DNA from: Akebia trifoliata
Lineage: Eukaryota; Streptophyta; Magnoliopsida; Ranunculales; Lardizabalaceae
Assembly: GCA_017979445.1 (NCBI GenBank)
Contig: CM030711.1
Location: 39,858,757 to 39,922,756, forward strand
DNA: 64,000 bases
Direction: 5' to 3'
The position numbers were made by a program, and so were the translations under genes. Position 1 is the stretch's first letter. Every line of letters starts with the position of its first letter. The notes beneath the pieces were generated by a model. The model made no database searches. It worked only from the letters and a program-made list of their open reading frames with translations, and was not told where the DNA came from. Below, piece by piece: positions 37,089-49,699 of this stretch.

Positions 37089-38604
37089 TATAGACATCCC
37101 ATTTTGACACTCACCTAATTAATCAACTTGTCAACCCGATTGTGATGGTTCCCAATGATAGATGAATATTCCAATATTTTTTGTTGTTACTAGATATGTT
37201 TCAGAAATTCGAATGAGATATATCAAGTAATCAAAACTTTAGAAAATCACGTTATACTAAGAAAATATGACTCAAAACATAGAAATCATCTTTGAAATAA
37301 AAAGAAATTTTACAAGAAAAATCAATAAAAATGATCAAATTATCAAAATACTCTTAATATCAAAACATCCCTAGAGCATACATTATGCTTAGAAAAACAT
37401 TTTCGAACACATAAAACAACAAATTAAAATCAAATAAACAGTTTCACCAATTTTTATAAAATTCGACAAAATTACGAAAAACCCTTATAGGGTCCACGAT
37501 CATTCACACTGAAAATTCATAAATGACACAAACTAATATTCTCATTGAATTCCTTATGAAAAACTGATTTCAAAATATCTCAAAAGTCGAAAATCAACAT
37601 TTCAACTCAAAAGCCCTTTTTGATGGTAAAATACTAATTTTTTCAATCCTAAAAATCAAAATTCTTAAACAAATAATTAAAATATTAATGAACATAAAGT
37701 GAAATCTTAATAAATTAAATTTAAATTTTTAAATATATAAAATCAATTAATTAAATCCACGGGTCAAATTTTAAGTACTGACCCACTTACTTAAGTAGAG
37801 CCTAAATAATATTTATTAAAATACCCCTCCATCCGAGGGTCCCAAAGAATTAAAATTATAATTAAGAGGTTCTCCAAAAACTAAAAAATATTCATTGTAC
37901 GTAAAAATTAAAATCATAATTCAAAACCTTAATTAAACCTTTATTAAACAACTTAACTTTATCTTGAAAAAATCTAGTCAAACTGAAAAACTCATAAAAA
38001 GCTCTATAAAAATGAGCATCCACAACCAAACTCGCAGGTCAAGAAAAATCCTAGGAAAGAGAAGCTAAAAATTATTCCAAACCTTTCCAAAACCTAAAAT
38101 CTAAAGTCCAAAGTCCCTACTTAACACCCAAATCCCATTTTTTACTCAGAAATCTTCAAAAAAATCTAAAAACCCTCAAAACTTTCCAAAAAAATAAAAA
38201 ATATTCAGATCTGAGAGAAAATACCTCATATCGGATATCGAAAATGGATCTAGTGACAAAGACAAAACTAAGAAGACTCACATGAGGAACACTTTCCGTC
38301 AGTTCTGAGAAATCGACCGTCGCAATCACCCAGGTGAAAAAAATGTATTATTTTATTTTATTTTTTTTTATCATTTTTTGTAATGTAAAAATCTTTGGGA
38401 AAAGTAGAGATCGACGTTTGTCAAACGGGATTGGTGCCTAACACCTTGCAATCCCGTAACATAATCCTTGGACCCGTTCTTTTTTTAGATCAGTACTTCT
38501 TTATCTATTTTGAGCCATGTTTTGATTCCTAGACCGTTAACTAGGTGGCAACTCTCAAAATACAAAAAAAACGGATATGCACCTACGGATTAAGGGCGCT
38601 TTCA
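37089..38604 (+). repeat. 3' LTR of the large element
   Basis: Starts tatagacatcccattttgac (the first G of the usual TG is now A) after the purine tract aaaaaggggca, and ends ...gggcgctttca at 38604. It aligns with 27208-28693. Confidence 0.85.
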
Positions 38605-39020
38605 AATTACAAAAAGTAAAAAAAATGCTAGACTTGTATACTTATATATCTTTGTTGATCGATTTACCCATAAGATTACTCCACATGAATTACAATGTAG
38701 GCGCATTTTAAACTAAATTGTAAATTTTTCATGGATATAATATTCTCCTAATCAAGTATATAAAACATAATAATAATCTAGTCTAATCTTATGATAGTGG
38801 GTATCGATCTACCAAACACTTTTTCTTCCCATCAATTCTTACTTCTCACACACAAAGTGGATTTTATCTTTGATTGTTTAATGATTTTACACTCCGAAGT
38901 CTTACTATGCACTTTTACATATACTCATTTAATATTTGTATTGGACATTTTTTAAATAATGACTTTTATATTTGTGTTGTTGGCTTAATTATAGTTAGTA
39001 ATTCTCTGAATAATTTGCGA
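38605..39020. repeat. Segmental duplication, arm A, right part
   Basis: Continues arm A after the LTR element. It matches 56980-57395, for example acaaaaagt, aaaaatgctagact, ccataagattactccacatg, cacacacaaagtggatttta and ttggcttaattatagttagt. Homology stops at about 39020 where arm B is interrupted by an LTR at 57396. Confidence 0.85.
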
Positions 39021-39760
39021 ATTATACCCAAATTTTATTAATGATACTAGAAATGATTAAAACTTTCATCCAATTTGACTCATTGTAAAAAAAAATGTGA
39101 CTTTTTTTTTAAATCTTTTTTGAATTATTTACGATATTTTTCATGAATTAAAAAAATATATTTTCTACAAAAAGTGGTGAGAAAACAAATTAACTTTTAT
39201 TTTTATATAAAATAATTATATCCCAATTTCGCATGATAATATTTTCATTATTTTCTTTTTCAACTTAAAGGTTTTACCATTAAACAATCACATACCATTG
39301 TTTATTATCAAATCTCAAGATCATCGACTTCCAAATTTGTTTTTCACTTATTTTATATTATCTTCACTCATTTTATATCTCTTCTCTCTTGATCTCCCAA
39401 ATTTTTTTAAACAAGAGCATTGGTAACATAATTAAGTAAGAGAGTATGTGCTTTGTATTATAAAGATTTATTTTAACTGTAATATTAATCATACAAAAAT
39501 TAGTATGTTCTTCATTTAAAATTTGTTCTATGTTATTCTATAAAAAAAAAAAATTAAAATATTTAATAAATGTGTAGAAGAATTCAAGTGTTCATGATTT
39601 GATTTAAAAATTAAATGTTTGATAAATCATAACAAAAATAGTGATTTTTAGCGATCCATATTCAGCGGCAGCCAAAATAGGCGTAATAGGCGTCACCATA
39701 GAACACAACCTACGCCAAAAAAAAAAAAAAAAAAGGAAATTTCGAAAAAAACTGTCTCTC
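39021..39760. other. AT-rich DNA with a CACTA-like scrap
   Basis: No gene. At 39640-39715 the phrase gtgatttttagcgatccata...cagcggcagccaaa...ggcgtaataggcgtca resembles subterminal sequence of CACTA-type elements, but neither terminus is visible. It ends in a poly-A run. Confidence 0.35.
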
Positions 39761-39794
39761 TCCCTCTCCCTGTATTAACAGATTTTGTACCACT

Positions 39795-39801
39795 CACTCA
39801 C

Positions 39802-39838
<37 letters not shown>

Positions 39839-39905
39839 ATCAAGTTCAACACAGCTCCTCAACATCTAGGGTTTCGATGTTAATGGAGGAAAATTTTCAA
39901 TCTAA

Positions 39906-39950
<45 letters not shown>

Positions 39951-40459
39951 CACCTCTTCACATTTTCTGGAGTTTTGAGAATTGAAGTCGCCAATTTCCT
40001 AGTTCTTTGATCGATAGAGGGGACGTCGAAGGAGCTATTTCTCTTCTCAAATCTGTAATTTCAAAGCTCGAAACCCTAAATTCATCTCCTTTAGATCTCC
40101 AATTGGCCTCAACTCTCCTCTCAAGGTTTCTCTCTAAAATCTGACGAACTTTGAGCTCGCTCTCAATCAAACAAAGATCTCAATCAAATCAACCAATTCA
40201 CCCTCCTTTAAGTTTAGGCTTTCTTACTTTCTTCTTCTTCTTCATTTGTTTTTTTTTTAATTTTAATAATGTTAGTTTGAATTTCAGGGATTGGGAGATC
40301 GTAAAGAAGGTAGATTCGGTGAAAAATGAGGTTTCGACTTCTGATACTTCAGTTTGCGATGCCTCTGTTTCGTGTGATGATGGTGATTTCTCTTGGTTTA
40401 ATTTCATGTCTTTTGTTTTTTATTTCTTCTTTTTATTGATCTCTAGTTCTTTCGATTGA
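39795..40459 (+). pseudogene. 5' exon-like gene fragment between CT repeats, unrecognised
   Basis: Two CT microsatellites (39805-39836 and 39910-39946) flank a plant-like translation context (aacatctagggtttcgATG). Downstream the frame reads GDVEGAISLLKSVISKLE and SSPLDLQLASTLL, a helical, protein-like segment, before a TGA at 40141. It then continues as SLSIKQRSQSNQP. After a GT...TTTCAG interval (about 40210-40288) the sequence reads DWEIVKKVDSVKNEVSTSDT. This looks like the first exon or two of a real gene with a stop and no downstream exons. I do not recognise the family with certainty. The CT runs are typical of plant 5'UTRs. Confidence 0.4.
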
Positions 40460-42900
40460 TGAACTTCGATAATATACTTTTGTATGAAAATTCTTATTGT
40501 TGTTTCAGGATTTTGATTTTTTTGGTGGAAATTTTACTTTGTGATTGCTAGACTCATTCGATAATCCTTGTTATAAATGTGTGTGTGTGTGTGTGTGTAA
40601 GCTAGACTTGAACCCATAACACAAAAATGCATTGTAGTATGTCAACCAAACCAAGCCATGGGTCCAAAGCCTTCCTGCGGAAGCAAGTCAGACCATTAAC
40701 AAAGTAAGAAGATAGTAAGCCTCCCTGTATGGAGATGCATTGGATTAAGTTGGTTTTGGGATGATGTAATGCTTCTATAAGCATTTTGGAAATAATTGTG
40801 TTAGGCTGGGGTGTGATCTTAGTGAGAACTTACCCTGTCAGTTTGAACATGATGTATACTCATGTAGTAAGTTGTTCTCAGATAGAGATGTGCATTGGAT
40901 TAAGTTGGTTTTGGGATGATATGTAACGGGTTTGTCAGCATTTTGGGGATAATGTTGTTAGGTTGGGTAATGCAGTGACAACTTTCCATGTCAGTTTGAA
41001 CATGGAGGGCACTCAGGTTTTGTGGGGTCCGACTTTGAAGCGACCAGGCTGCTTCAAAGAGAGGATTCTACTGAACTTTTGAAGTGAGGGATGAGTGCTT
41101 AAAAGCTTTTTCCGATTTTGTGTGTCGGCTCTATAATTAGATGTTCACCTGTTTGATGTTTCACACATGAGGTATACATGTGGTTCATATCATAAAGGAC
41201 TCAACAGACAACAATACAAGTTGACTTTCTTTATTAGAGTATACTATAAAATCATTTTCATAAACATTTTCATTAATAGGATACATAAACATTTTCATTA
41301 ATAGGATACATATTAGATCAGAGTATACTAAAAAATCATATCAGGATTGATATGGACCCATTTCGATATCTAATCAAATCCAATGGACCAAATACTCCAA
41401 TCCATATCCACCATGATCTCTACAACTGGTTCTCACCATCAACTCATTCAATGGATCCCTGATTTCTGTGAGCACGTACGGAAAAAAAATTCCAATCAAA
41501 TTGCCTACGTCGTCAATGGAGGAGAGGTAGATCGGGTATTTTTTGTTTGTAAAATTTTTCATCATAGTCTTTCACAGTCTCTAGTGCGTGCCATGTCAAG
41601 TCTAATACGGGTAGTTTTGTAAATTAAAGATGCAATTCAGTACGGGATCCTGTGATTGGTGGATCCTGGATTCTGTGAGAGATTGGGCTGATATCGTGAG
41701 TAGCGGATCCTCTCTAGTGCGTTTTCCTTGTAACTCCCTGTAGTGCTTTTTAATTGGTAGTGATAGAAATCTTGAAAATAAAATCAGACAACTTAGTATT
41801 GTATGGATCATAGTGTAGATCAGATTTGAAAAACAAATAGAATTCTTTGAGTCCGATGAAGGCTTTGAACATGGACAGTCTTTTAACGAAACAGATTCTG
41901 TGACTAAGTGACATGGCTATCCTTCAATTGTCTAATATCACTACTGGGTACTGCAAGGAAAACTCACTCAGAGGATCCGCTCTCGATATCGTGGTATGCA
42001 TGAAACCATATATGCTTTTCACTCGTATCTTGAAGAAAACATCCATGATTCCGTGTGTTGTGTAATTTGTTGTGTAATCAGTTGGGGGTATGTTGACTTG
42101 CTGGGTGCAAGGGGTAATGTCTCTTGCCGAGCAAGGCAAACAAGTTTTCTCTACTCTGCATAAATTGGCAAAAAAATTTAACTGCAAAGCCAATGTCCGC
42201 GTGAGTCAAAGACAAGTAATAGAGAGCACCAAAAATACTCCACTATTCAGAGCCATCAAAACGTGGAATTTCAGAATGTCGGGACAAAGAGTGTTTACAA
42301 GTGATGGGGTAGTGACATGTTTAGTACCATCCATTTTAGATCGTATATAAGCAAGTCATGAATGTACTTGGATTGAGATAGGTGTAGATTGTCACCAGAC
42401 TTTGTAATTTCAACACAAAGTATCCCGACTCTCAAAATCAAATGAAGATGAAGAGAATAGAATTTCTGATAACATTTAGTGGGTGGGGCATTGATGTTTT
42501 TACAGCCCTTTAGTTGTTTTTAACATAATAACTTGTGCTAATATACAAATTCATCATGCCATGTTAGAACAATACAAGCATTTATTGTTCTGTTTCCATA
42601 TTTTTTTCGGAATCTTAGATGTAGGCTCATGCTCATATCATCTTCATGTTCATTTTGTTTGTACACCCAACACCATCACATGTACCGGTTTTTTGTTGTT
42701 ATAAGGTAAGCTATCTGTTATGAAGCTCTAATGTTTATTTGAATAATGAATTCAAATGCATAAGTGGTTCTGATGCAACATCAATTGATGGATGGATAAG
42801 AACACTAAATGAGAAAACCCATGTGATACTTTATGAGGTGTAGGTCCCTAAGCTTAATTGGCCAATTGTGCCTCCTCACCACCTACTACTCCTTTTGAAT
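40460..42900. other. Anonymous DNA, no supported gene
   Basis: A GT microsatellite occurs at 40579-40598. A diverged direct repeat is seen: ggagatgcattggattaagttggttttggg at 40732 (in part) and again at 40886, with the following gtcagtttgaacatg shared. Overlapping ORFs on both strands at 41380-41620 and 41924-42350 resemble nothing I know and are probably chance. Confidence 0.4.
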
Positions 42901-42925
42901 GGATTGGCAACATAACATTTCCTCA

Positions 42926-43412
42926 CTCTATATATACATACACACATACTAGATCTGCCTTCCAACTCCAAATCTTCACTCACATCCTCCACACTGTTAA
43001 AGCTTTCTTTTCTTCCCCTATAAAGCCCATCTAAGAAAGAGTACTAACCAAGCTAATAAATAGCAAAGCCATTGGGAATGTGACTTTTGTCATCTTGATG
43101 TTGAGAAGATGTGAATTATGGAGCAAGAAGGTAGAGTTGAATAGGGGATAGTGAGTACTGATCAGATGACGAGACTAAATTATTATTATTTCAGCTCATT
43201 CCATTATTTAGAGGAGTGCATAATAACAGTGAGGCTAAATTTGTAAATAGCTACTGACTGCTATTTTGTTACTCATCCTGTATTTACTTGTGTTCCAGAA
43301 TAAGTGACTTGTATCTCCACCTCTTGTCAAGGCTCTACAAAAACACAAGTCTTTCTAACACAATTGTATTATGTTGCAGGAGGAAATAACAAGGCAGTAC
43401 AGATTTGTGCAG
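42926..43412 (+). promoter_or_regulatory. Possible promoter and first two coding exons
   Basis: A TATA box (ctatatatacat, 42928) is followed at a suitable distance by a CT-rich leader. An ATG at 43118 gives ATG GAG CAA GAA G up to a donor at 43131. An acceptor (atgttgcag) at 43379 opens a 33-base exon (43380-43412) in phase, ending AG|GTATGA. The joined peptide would begin MEQEGGNNKAVQICA. Further exons were not found, so this is a suggestion from signals only. Confidence 0.2.
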
Positions 43413-44270
43413 GTATGATATCCATCAACTAAAATTTTATTCTGTTCTACCCTGACCCCAATATAAGAAGCCATATATATCTTTTGTATATTTCTAAAAA
43501 GTTTATTAAAAACAAGGCTTTCTTTCATGAAGAAGTCAGATAAATAGAATTTAAAAAAAAAAAAAATTTATTACACAAAGTGGATTAGATTTACTTTTGA
43601 AATAAAATTATTTTTAACTAGTCCCTCTACATTAAGGTTTTAATGAAAATAAGAGGTGCAGTGGATTAGATCTATTAAACTCAGTGATGAGAAAAAGCGG
43701 ACGGGCGGTCAGAACCTGATGCCGTATTAACAGATTACTCATACAAGTTCCATTGACAACTTTTCTTGCAAGGTCTTTGGTTTTTATTTATAATTTTAAT
43801 TAATTATGAACAATTGAATCTTTGTGTGTTTAATTTAATTATTTGAGTTTTTAGTGGTAATATATTATCAATGTAAACAGTTGTTTTAGTGATCCTCTAT
43901 AGAAGATAAAGATAAAATTTATTAGTTTGGTTTTTATTTGATCATTAGTAACATTAAAGTCCGTTACAGTAGCTCTCTGTTGTGATTCTTCTGCTATGAT
44001 GAAGTAGCTAATTTATATGTCTGGACATCTGAGATTTGTCTATGATTTGATATGCTTCTCCTGAGCAGAGCCATACTTAGCCTTTTTTTTTTTTTCTTTT
44101 AGTTCCTTTATTACATTTGTTTTTTCTTATTTACTTCTTGTTCTGTAGTATTAACTTCTCAGTCTAGCAACATCAACACAATATATATATATTTTTCATC
44201 TTAGGCCCTGCTTGGTACCATTCAAAACATTTGTAATGCAAATGATTTGCAGTACTTTTTGGGCTGCAAA
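43413..44270. other. Anonymous AT-rich DNA
   Basis: No supported gene or element. Poly-A and poly-T tracts at 43553-43566 and 44084-44100. Confidence 0.35.
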
Positions 44271-44540
44271 CTACTTACTGAAATTTATCAAGGGTTTAAG
44301 AGGTTCATGCAACAAAAAAAAGGCAATGTAGGGAGTGGGCATTGTAGGCAATGTAGGGAGTGGAGGTAATGCAGAATTAGACAAAGAAGGCAATTGGGTG
44401 CTTGGCAATTGTAGCAAGGTTAGCTTGGGCAATGTTGGAATAGTAGGCAAAGTTGGTAACGTGGGCTTAGGGAGAGTGGGCACAACAGGCATGGTTGGTA
44501 TGGGGGGTGGCGCTGGCTGCCTCAGGAGTGTCCAAGGTTG
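44271..44540 (-). pseudogene. Proline-rich (PTLPK-repeat) protein fragment
   Basis: The minus strand reads MPVVPTLPKPTLPTLPTIPT followed by LPKLTLLQLPSTQLPSLS and LPPLPTLPTMPTP, the Pro-Leu-Thr repeat of plant secreted proline-rich (PELPK-like) proteins, ending at TAG 44271. Upstream, TLDTPEAASA lies in another frame, and these proteins usually have a DTPEAA-like segment just before the repeats, so a frameshift near 44500 is likely. No signal peptide is found. The Gly-rich reading on the plus strand is the shadow of this repeat. Likely a gene fragment; such proteins act in the cell wall. Confidence 0.5.
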
Positions 44541-44544
44541 GTGA

Positions 44545-45750
44545 ATTAGTCTTCATATGCAGTTTGTGCTAGCAAGAAAGGTCTTAAAAGTTATGGGGTT
44601 TAGTTAGTTCACCATCCCAACAATATTCTTTCCCTAAATCGTCAAATAGTTGTATTTAGGTAACTAGTTGAGTAGTGTAAGTGGGTGAGCCGTATCTAAA
44701 CACTAAGTTAGATAAGCTATTGCAGGAGACCTGCTCTGACTCATGTGAGAATGCTGAACCAAGATTTTGGACTCAATATAAAGTGTGAGGATTCGAACAT
44801 ATAAGATATTATCAAATAAGAAAACAGAAATCAACATATGAGATCAAGGTTTGAGTGTAGCTAAAGAAGGTGGAGTTGGATTGATTAAAATCCCATAAAT
44901 ATCTCTCAAACCCTTTTTTTATACATAGATACAATCTCAATCTATAGAATTATTTTGTGGTAGTTGAGTCTCTCTTTCTCTTCTCTTGTGTCAAGTGTCC
45001 AATAAAGACTCCTGTGGTGTGGTGTCCAATAGGGACATGATTTTAAAGAGCTACAGTCCATGAAATTTATGTCGCAAAAGTGTTGCTTGAATTCCTATTG
45101 GAATTCGAGTAATACTAGGAAGAACGAGATGCTGTCCAGTATGTATTTGCTCTACATACTTCATTTTCCTTTTAGGATGCCGGCCTAGAAATATGTGTTC
45201 GTGGTGTTGGCCTAGGACCAACTCCTAGCAAATTATTTGTATCATATTCTGAAAATTCTTCTTGCGATTCTGCTAAGGTACATAGGTTAAAGAAGAAACT
45301 AGAGTCTTTGGAGCAACAATAGATTGTGAGAGATGCTGAGGTGGAGAGACTCAAGGAATTGATCATTACTTTAATGAGAAAGGTAAATTCTCACCGATAA
45401 TAGAATATGTTGTGTTTTAAAATATTTTATTAATAAATAAATATTTATTGATATGACTAATTTGATTAATGTATATGAATTGTAGGTTGATGAGCAGCAC
45501 AATCAACCCGACAATGATCAGTGTCCACAACAACAACTATGATAGATTGTTTTTGTTTTTTGAGTGATAAATATGGATTTATAAGCATCAAACATGAATT
45601 TATAAGTATTGACTCTTAATTCAATCGACTTATTATTTTGTAATACTTGTCTCTTAACTAATTTGATTTACTAAGTAATTGTGTTTAATTGACAGGTTGT
45701 ATAAAAATAGGTATTTAATTACAAATAATTTTAAAATAAAGAAATTAAAA
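44545..45750. other. Anonymous DNA
   Basis: A frame at 45280-45380 (plus) reads as a leucine/glutamate-rich helix (VERLKELIITLMRK-like) followed by a donor AGGTAAAT, and after a short interval at 45486 reads VDEQHNQPDNDQ, which may be scraps of a transposon-type coiled-coil ORF. Not enough to name a gene. Confidence 0.3.
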
Positions 45751-45759
45751 ATAAAAATA

Positions 45760-46245
45760 AAAATCTTATTAGCGGTGGCCATTACCGCCACTATAAGCAT
45801 TCAAAATTGTATTTATAGCTATGGTAAAAAACTAATTAGCAGCGGTTTGTTATCACCACCATAGATCTCACTCATATTTATAGTGACGGTAATACACTAC
45901 TAGAGGCGGGTTCTTACTGGACTCACTTATATCTATAGCGACGGTAATACAATGATTAGCAGCGGTTTTTGACCGTCACTATAGGGCTCACTCATATCTA
46001 TAGCAACGGTCATAAAATGATTAGCGACGATTTTTGACCACCACTATAGGGCTCATATCTATGGCGACGGTAATATAATGATTAGCGGCGGTTTTTGACC
46101 GCCACTATAGGTCCCCATATGGGCCTTACCGACTCCACCTATAGTGGCATTACATGTGGCCATCACTATTAATAATAACAGCAGTTTTTGGTATTTGCGA
46201 CGGTTTTTTACCCCCGCTAAATACCTAAAATTTTGTAATGAATAT
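45760..46245. mobile_element. CACTA-type end with subterminal repeats
   Basis: At least five units carry the palindromic core gcggcggtttttgaccgcca/ctatagg followed by gctcatatctatagcgacgg and taatacaatgattagc. Units begin near 45833, 45955, 46020 and 46080, about 60-75 bp apart. The right side ends near 46240 with acctaaaattttgtaatg, whose complement CATTACAAAATTTT is a one-base variant of a CACTA terminus. The family differs from the one at 19.7 kb. No transposase is seen. Confidence 0.55.
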
Positions 46246-46259
46246 AGTGTCAAATATTC

Positions 46260-46815
46260 TTAATCTCCAAAAAGATAAGTTCTATGTTTGATAGTAATTT
46301 AGTAAAATGAAATATAAAAATAATATCTTAAAAAGATTATGAAGTTCTTTAAATATGTAGATATAAGTATTATGAAAAAAATTAATATATATACCACAAA
46401 TTTTTGAATGTTTTTTATAGTATTGAAGTTGAATAGAATCTGAATCATTCTCGTATTGCACAATTGTCGTTTTTCGATGTTTTGATCGAATATTTAAAAG
46501 AATTGCTAAAAATATATTTAGAGTCGTACTCCAATTAATTGCGTAATACCGTACATTAAATTGCTAACCATGTTCTTCGTTTTCCGATGTTTTACCTTCC
46601 ATTGTTATCTTAATTTAAGACTCATACAGTAGGGGCATTTCAGTAATATTAACTTAATCTTCAAGATCTTTTAAATCTTGCAAACTGGAGTACTGGACCA
46701 AACTTTAATCAGTAGAAAAACTAGATTTTACTTCTTTATTTTTCCTGCCGACAATTTAATAGGTAAAAAACTAAATCTTGCTAACTATCCTTTCTAGTAA
46801 AGTTTGCTTAAAGCA

Positions 46816-46849
<34 letters not shown>

Positions 46850-46945
46850 GTTTACTTCGTATAAGAGTCTTCGCGTTCAAACTGTGTGGTTAGGCTTAAA
46901 CAAGGAAAAAGGCTTCTTTGGGGTGTTGTTTGTTAGGGTTTCAAG
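46260..46945. other. Upstream region of the callose synthase fragment
   Basis: Mostly AT-rich. A CT microsatellite at 46818-46847 lies about 100 bp before the callose synthase ATG and would be in its 5'UTR. No clear TATA box could be assigned. Confidence 0.4.
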
Positions 46946-47135
46946 ATGTCTGCTAGTAGAAGAGGCACTGATCAGCCGCCGCAGAGGCGGATCATGCAGA
47001 CTCAAACTGCTGGAAATCTTGGAGGGTCTTCGATCTTCGATAGTCAGGTTGTACCATCGTCGCTTGTTGAGATTGCTCCGATTCTTCGTGTTGCAAACGA
47101 AGTCGAATCCAAAAACCCTAGAGTTGCTTTTCTCT

Positions 47136-49133
47136 GTAAGTTATTCTCACTGGTTCGCTTTAAGTTGGTATGGCAATATAATTTCTCCAAATTATATTTT
47201 CATGTTTGGAATTAAGAGTGTAAATAAACAAAACCCACGGACCAGATTGAATATTTGTCAAATTGGTCCAACCATGGTCAGACCCTCGAAGCAATTCGGT
47301 TGGACCGATGTATATTTACTAAAATCTCAAAAATAGGAAAAATTCCTTTATTTATATGCATAGAAGTGTGAGAGCAATGCTTTTAGAAAATGATAAATTA
47401 GGCATTAAAGCGCAGGTTATAAGCCATAAAAGGAATAAATAGCCATAAGAATTGTGGAAATGAAAATAAGTAACATTCCACATTTCCACTACTAGTAAAT
47501 GCAATTTGGGCGTTCGCGAGTGGAAAACAATGATATATATGGAAATGAGAATGCTAATTTCACACTAACTACATATTTCTTAATGTGTAAAAGACTTGCA
47601 TAATAAACAGATTATTAAGTATTATATTTGTGCATTATTATATTTTTATTGTATGAATGAACACTAATATATTCAACTAATTATAACATGAATGATTATA
47701 TTTGCGTGCTTATATGAATTTATTAATATGCTTAGAACTTTTCAAAATAAGATGATATAGATACCTAACTAATTCTAACACACTTGACTCTTATACTAAT
47801 AATTGAATATTATGTGTACTAATTTTACTCCATTGTATAAATAATTTATAAGTTTTGTTATTTTTACAAAATTTATCAATATTTTTTCAGGAAATAATAT
47901 ATCAACCGAAGTTTATCCCTGATCAAAATATTTCCACTGAAATCTTGCCAATTTATACATAAAATTTGATTGTTTTGGTCATAATTCATTTTCATGAAAC
48001 ATTTCGCTAAAAGGATAATGGTTTTGACCAAAATATATATAAAAGGTATCTGTTGGTTAAATTTTGTGTTGGGCCTTGTGGAAATAGAAATATTTTGGTA
48101 TATATATTGGACTATGTCGAAGTTTAATACTATGCTATTAACTAACATGTGGGCATGTAAACATAAAAAATAAAAATAAAAATTGAGAGTTAATATTAAA
48201 CAATTTGATTTCATCACGCATGAATAAACAACGTGGTATACTCTAACTTTGCAACACTTCCAACCTTTACCTCCTTCCAAAAGTTTTAAACCAAATTTGG
48301 TCTAAAGTTTTGTATAGTAATAGTGTTATTGATGAATTTAGATGATAGGATATCTTATGGTATCTATTCTATACCCATAATAGTGAATATACATAATTTA
48401 TTGTTATATCTCTGTAAGGAAATCCTCAATTGTAAAGGATAGGGTTTGCAGCCTGTGATAAATGCTAATCAATCTCTTGCAATATGGAAAGAAAAAAAAT
48501 GGAAGTGTCACACTAGAGTTCATGTGGTGCAGGAATCCGACACATGTCAATAAAAGTTATAACCTTTTACATGAACAGTTCCTACCAAGAAAAATACAAC
48601 GATTATTAACATTGGGGGTAACGTAAACATAGAACAAATTGAGATTTTACTATAAAAACAGTTCTATATGTAAAAAAAAATTTGGGTTAAACAGTTATAT
48701 TTCTTTATGCATGTATAAACAGCTAGGTGCAACTAGGTGTATTCTAGGTTTAAGATCTTTTTTTGATGCAATGTTTTGATCAAGAGAAAAATCGAAATAG
48801 TATCAACCTAAACATTCCGAAACATTCTTGAAATGCTCAATGTTCTGGGTCATTGCTTCGTTCCTCTCTCATCCCAAAAGAAGTGTGCTGCACGAAATTT
48901 TGAACCATGGGTGTATAATGTCTGCAAGACTTCCAACCTTATACCTCTTCCCAAAAGTTTTAACTATGGTTGAGATAAAGTTTTAAATAATAAAAATGAT
49001 ATGGGGCGATTATGATGGGTTTGTATTTTTTGTATTGTATACCTATAAAAATAATATATATAATGTATTGTTATATATATTTTTGTGATAGATTATTTAT
49101 TGTTATGCTTATGAATGCTGGTGTTGGGAATAG
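47136..49133 (+). other. Callose synthase fragment, intron 1
   Basis: Begins gtaagttatt after TTTCTCT and ends gggaatag before GTCGGTTC. AT-rich; ORFs inside are not convincing. At about 2 kb it is long for this family, so old insertions are likely, but no element end is recognisable. Confidence 0.6.
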
Positions 49134-49524
49134 GTCGGTTCTACGCATTTCAGAAAGCTCACAAGTTAGACCCTACATGTAGTGGACAAGTTCGTCAATT
49201 TAAGGCTGCACTTTTGCGACGTCTAGAAAAAGTAAACATTATGTTTCCTTCTATGTATTACTAGATATGACTGCGTCTAATTTTCATAATTTAGATATTT
49301 GCTTGCATATCATGTACTGTTATTGAGTTACTTTTAATGTTTTGCCAAACAATATCTTTATATGGTTTCATCTTTAGTTAATTTAATGGAAAAAAAGGTG
49401 GATCATTTTTGTCATTTTCTATCACTACATAAATTAAAGAAATTCATTGTATTCTTTTATTTATTTCATGCCACTGTGTGATTACCTCCATTGTACGTGG
49501 TGACTTCTAAATGGTCTTCTTGAT

Positions 49525-49634
49525 TGGTTATTGTTGGGGTTCTTATTTTTATGTTCATATGTATTGTGTTGGGCCTAGAACTTATGTTTATGCTCTATGA
49601 ATGTGAAATATACATCCATAGAGGAGGCCAAACC

Positions 49635-49699
<65 letters not shown>

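Larger units (their letters stand above)
27208..38604 (+). mobile_element. Large non-autonomous LTR element with gag remnant (TR-GAG-like)
   Basis: Two long similar sequences in the same orientation at 27208-28693 and 37089-38604 are its LTRs. A primer-site-like sequence follows the first and a purine tract (aaaaaggggca) precedes the second. The 8.4-kb interior holds a degenerate gag (32300-33350), a Tat-type gaactacg phrase (34676) and an 86-bp tandem array. I could find no RT, RNase H or integrase motif on either strand. Flanks read gacgtta before and aattacaaaaag after, and arm B of the duplication has gacgatgacaaaaag at this place, so the insertion boundaries are confirmed. A large element with LTRs and only gag fits the TR-GAG class, but a pol deletion would look the same. 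Confidence 0.8.

Noticed and set aside
41374..42350. Several 60-90 codon ORFs on both strands
   Set aside because: No domain, no splice-compatible neighbours and mutual overlap; most likely chance.
44335..44544. Gly/Val-rich plus-strand ORF
   Set aside because: It is the antisense shadow of the Pro/Leu/Thr repeat protein fragment on the minus strand, which fits a known plant family.
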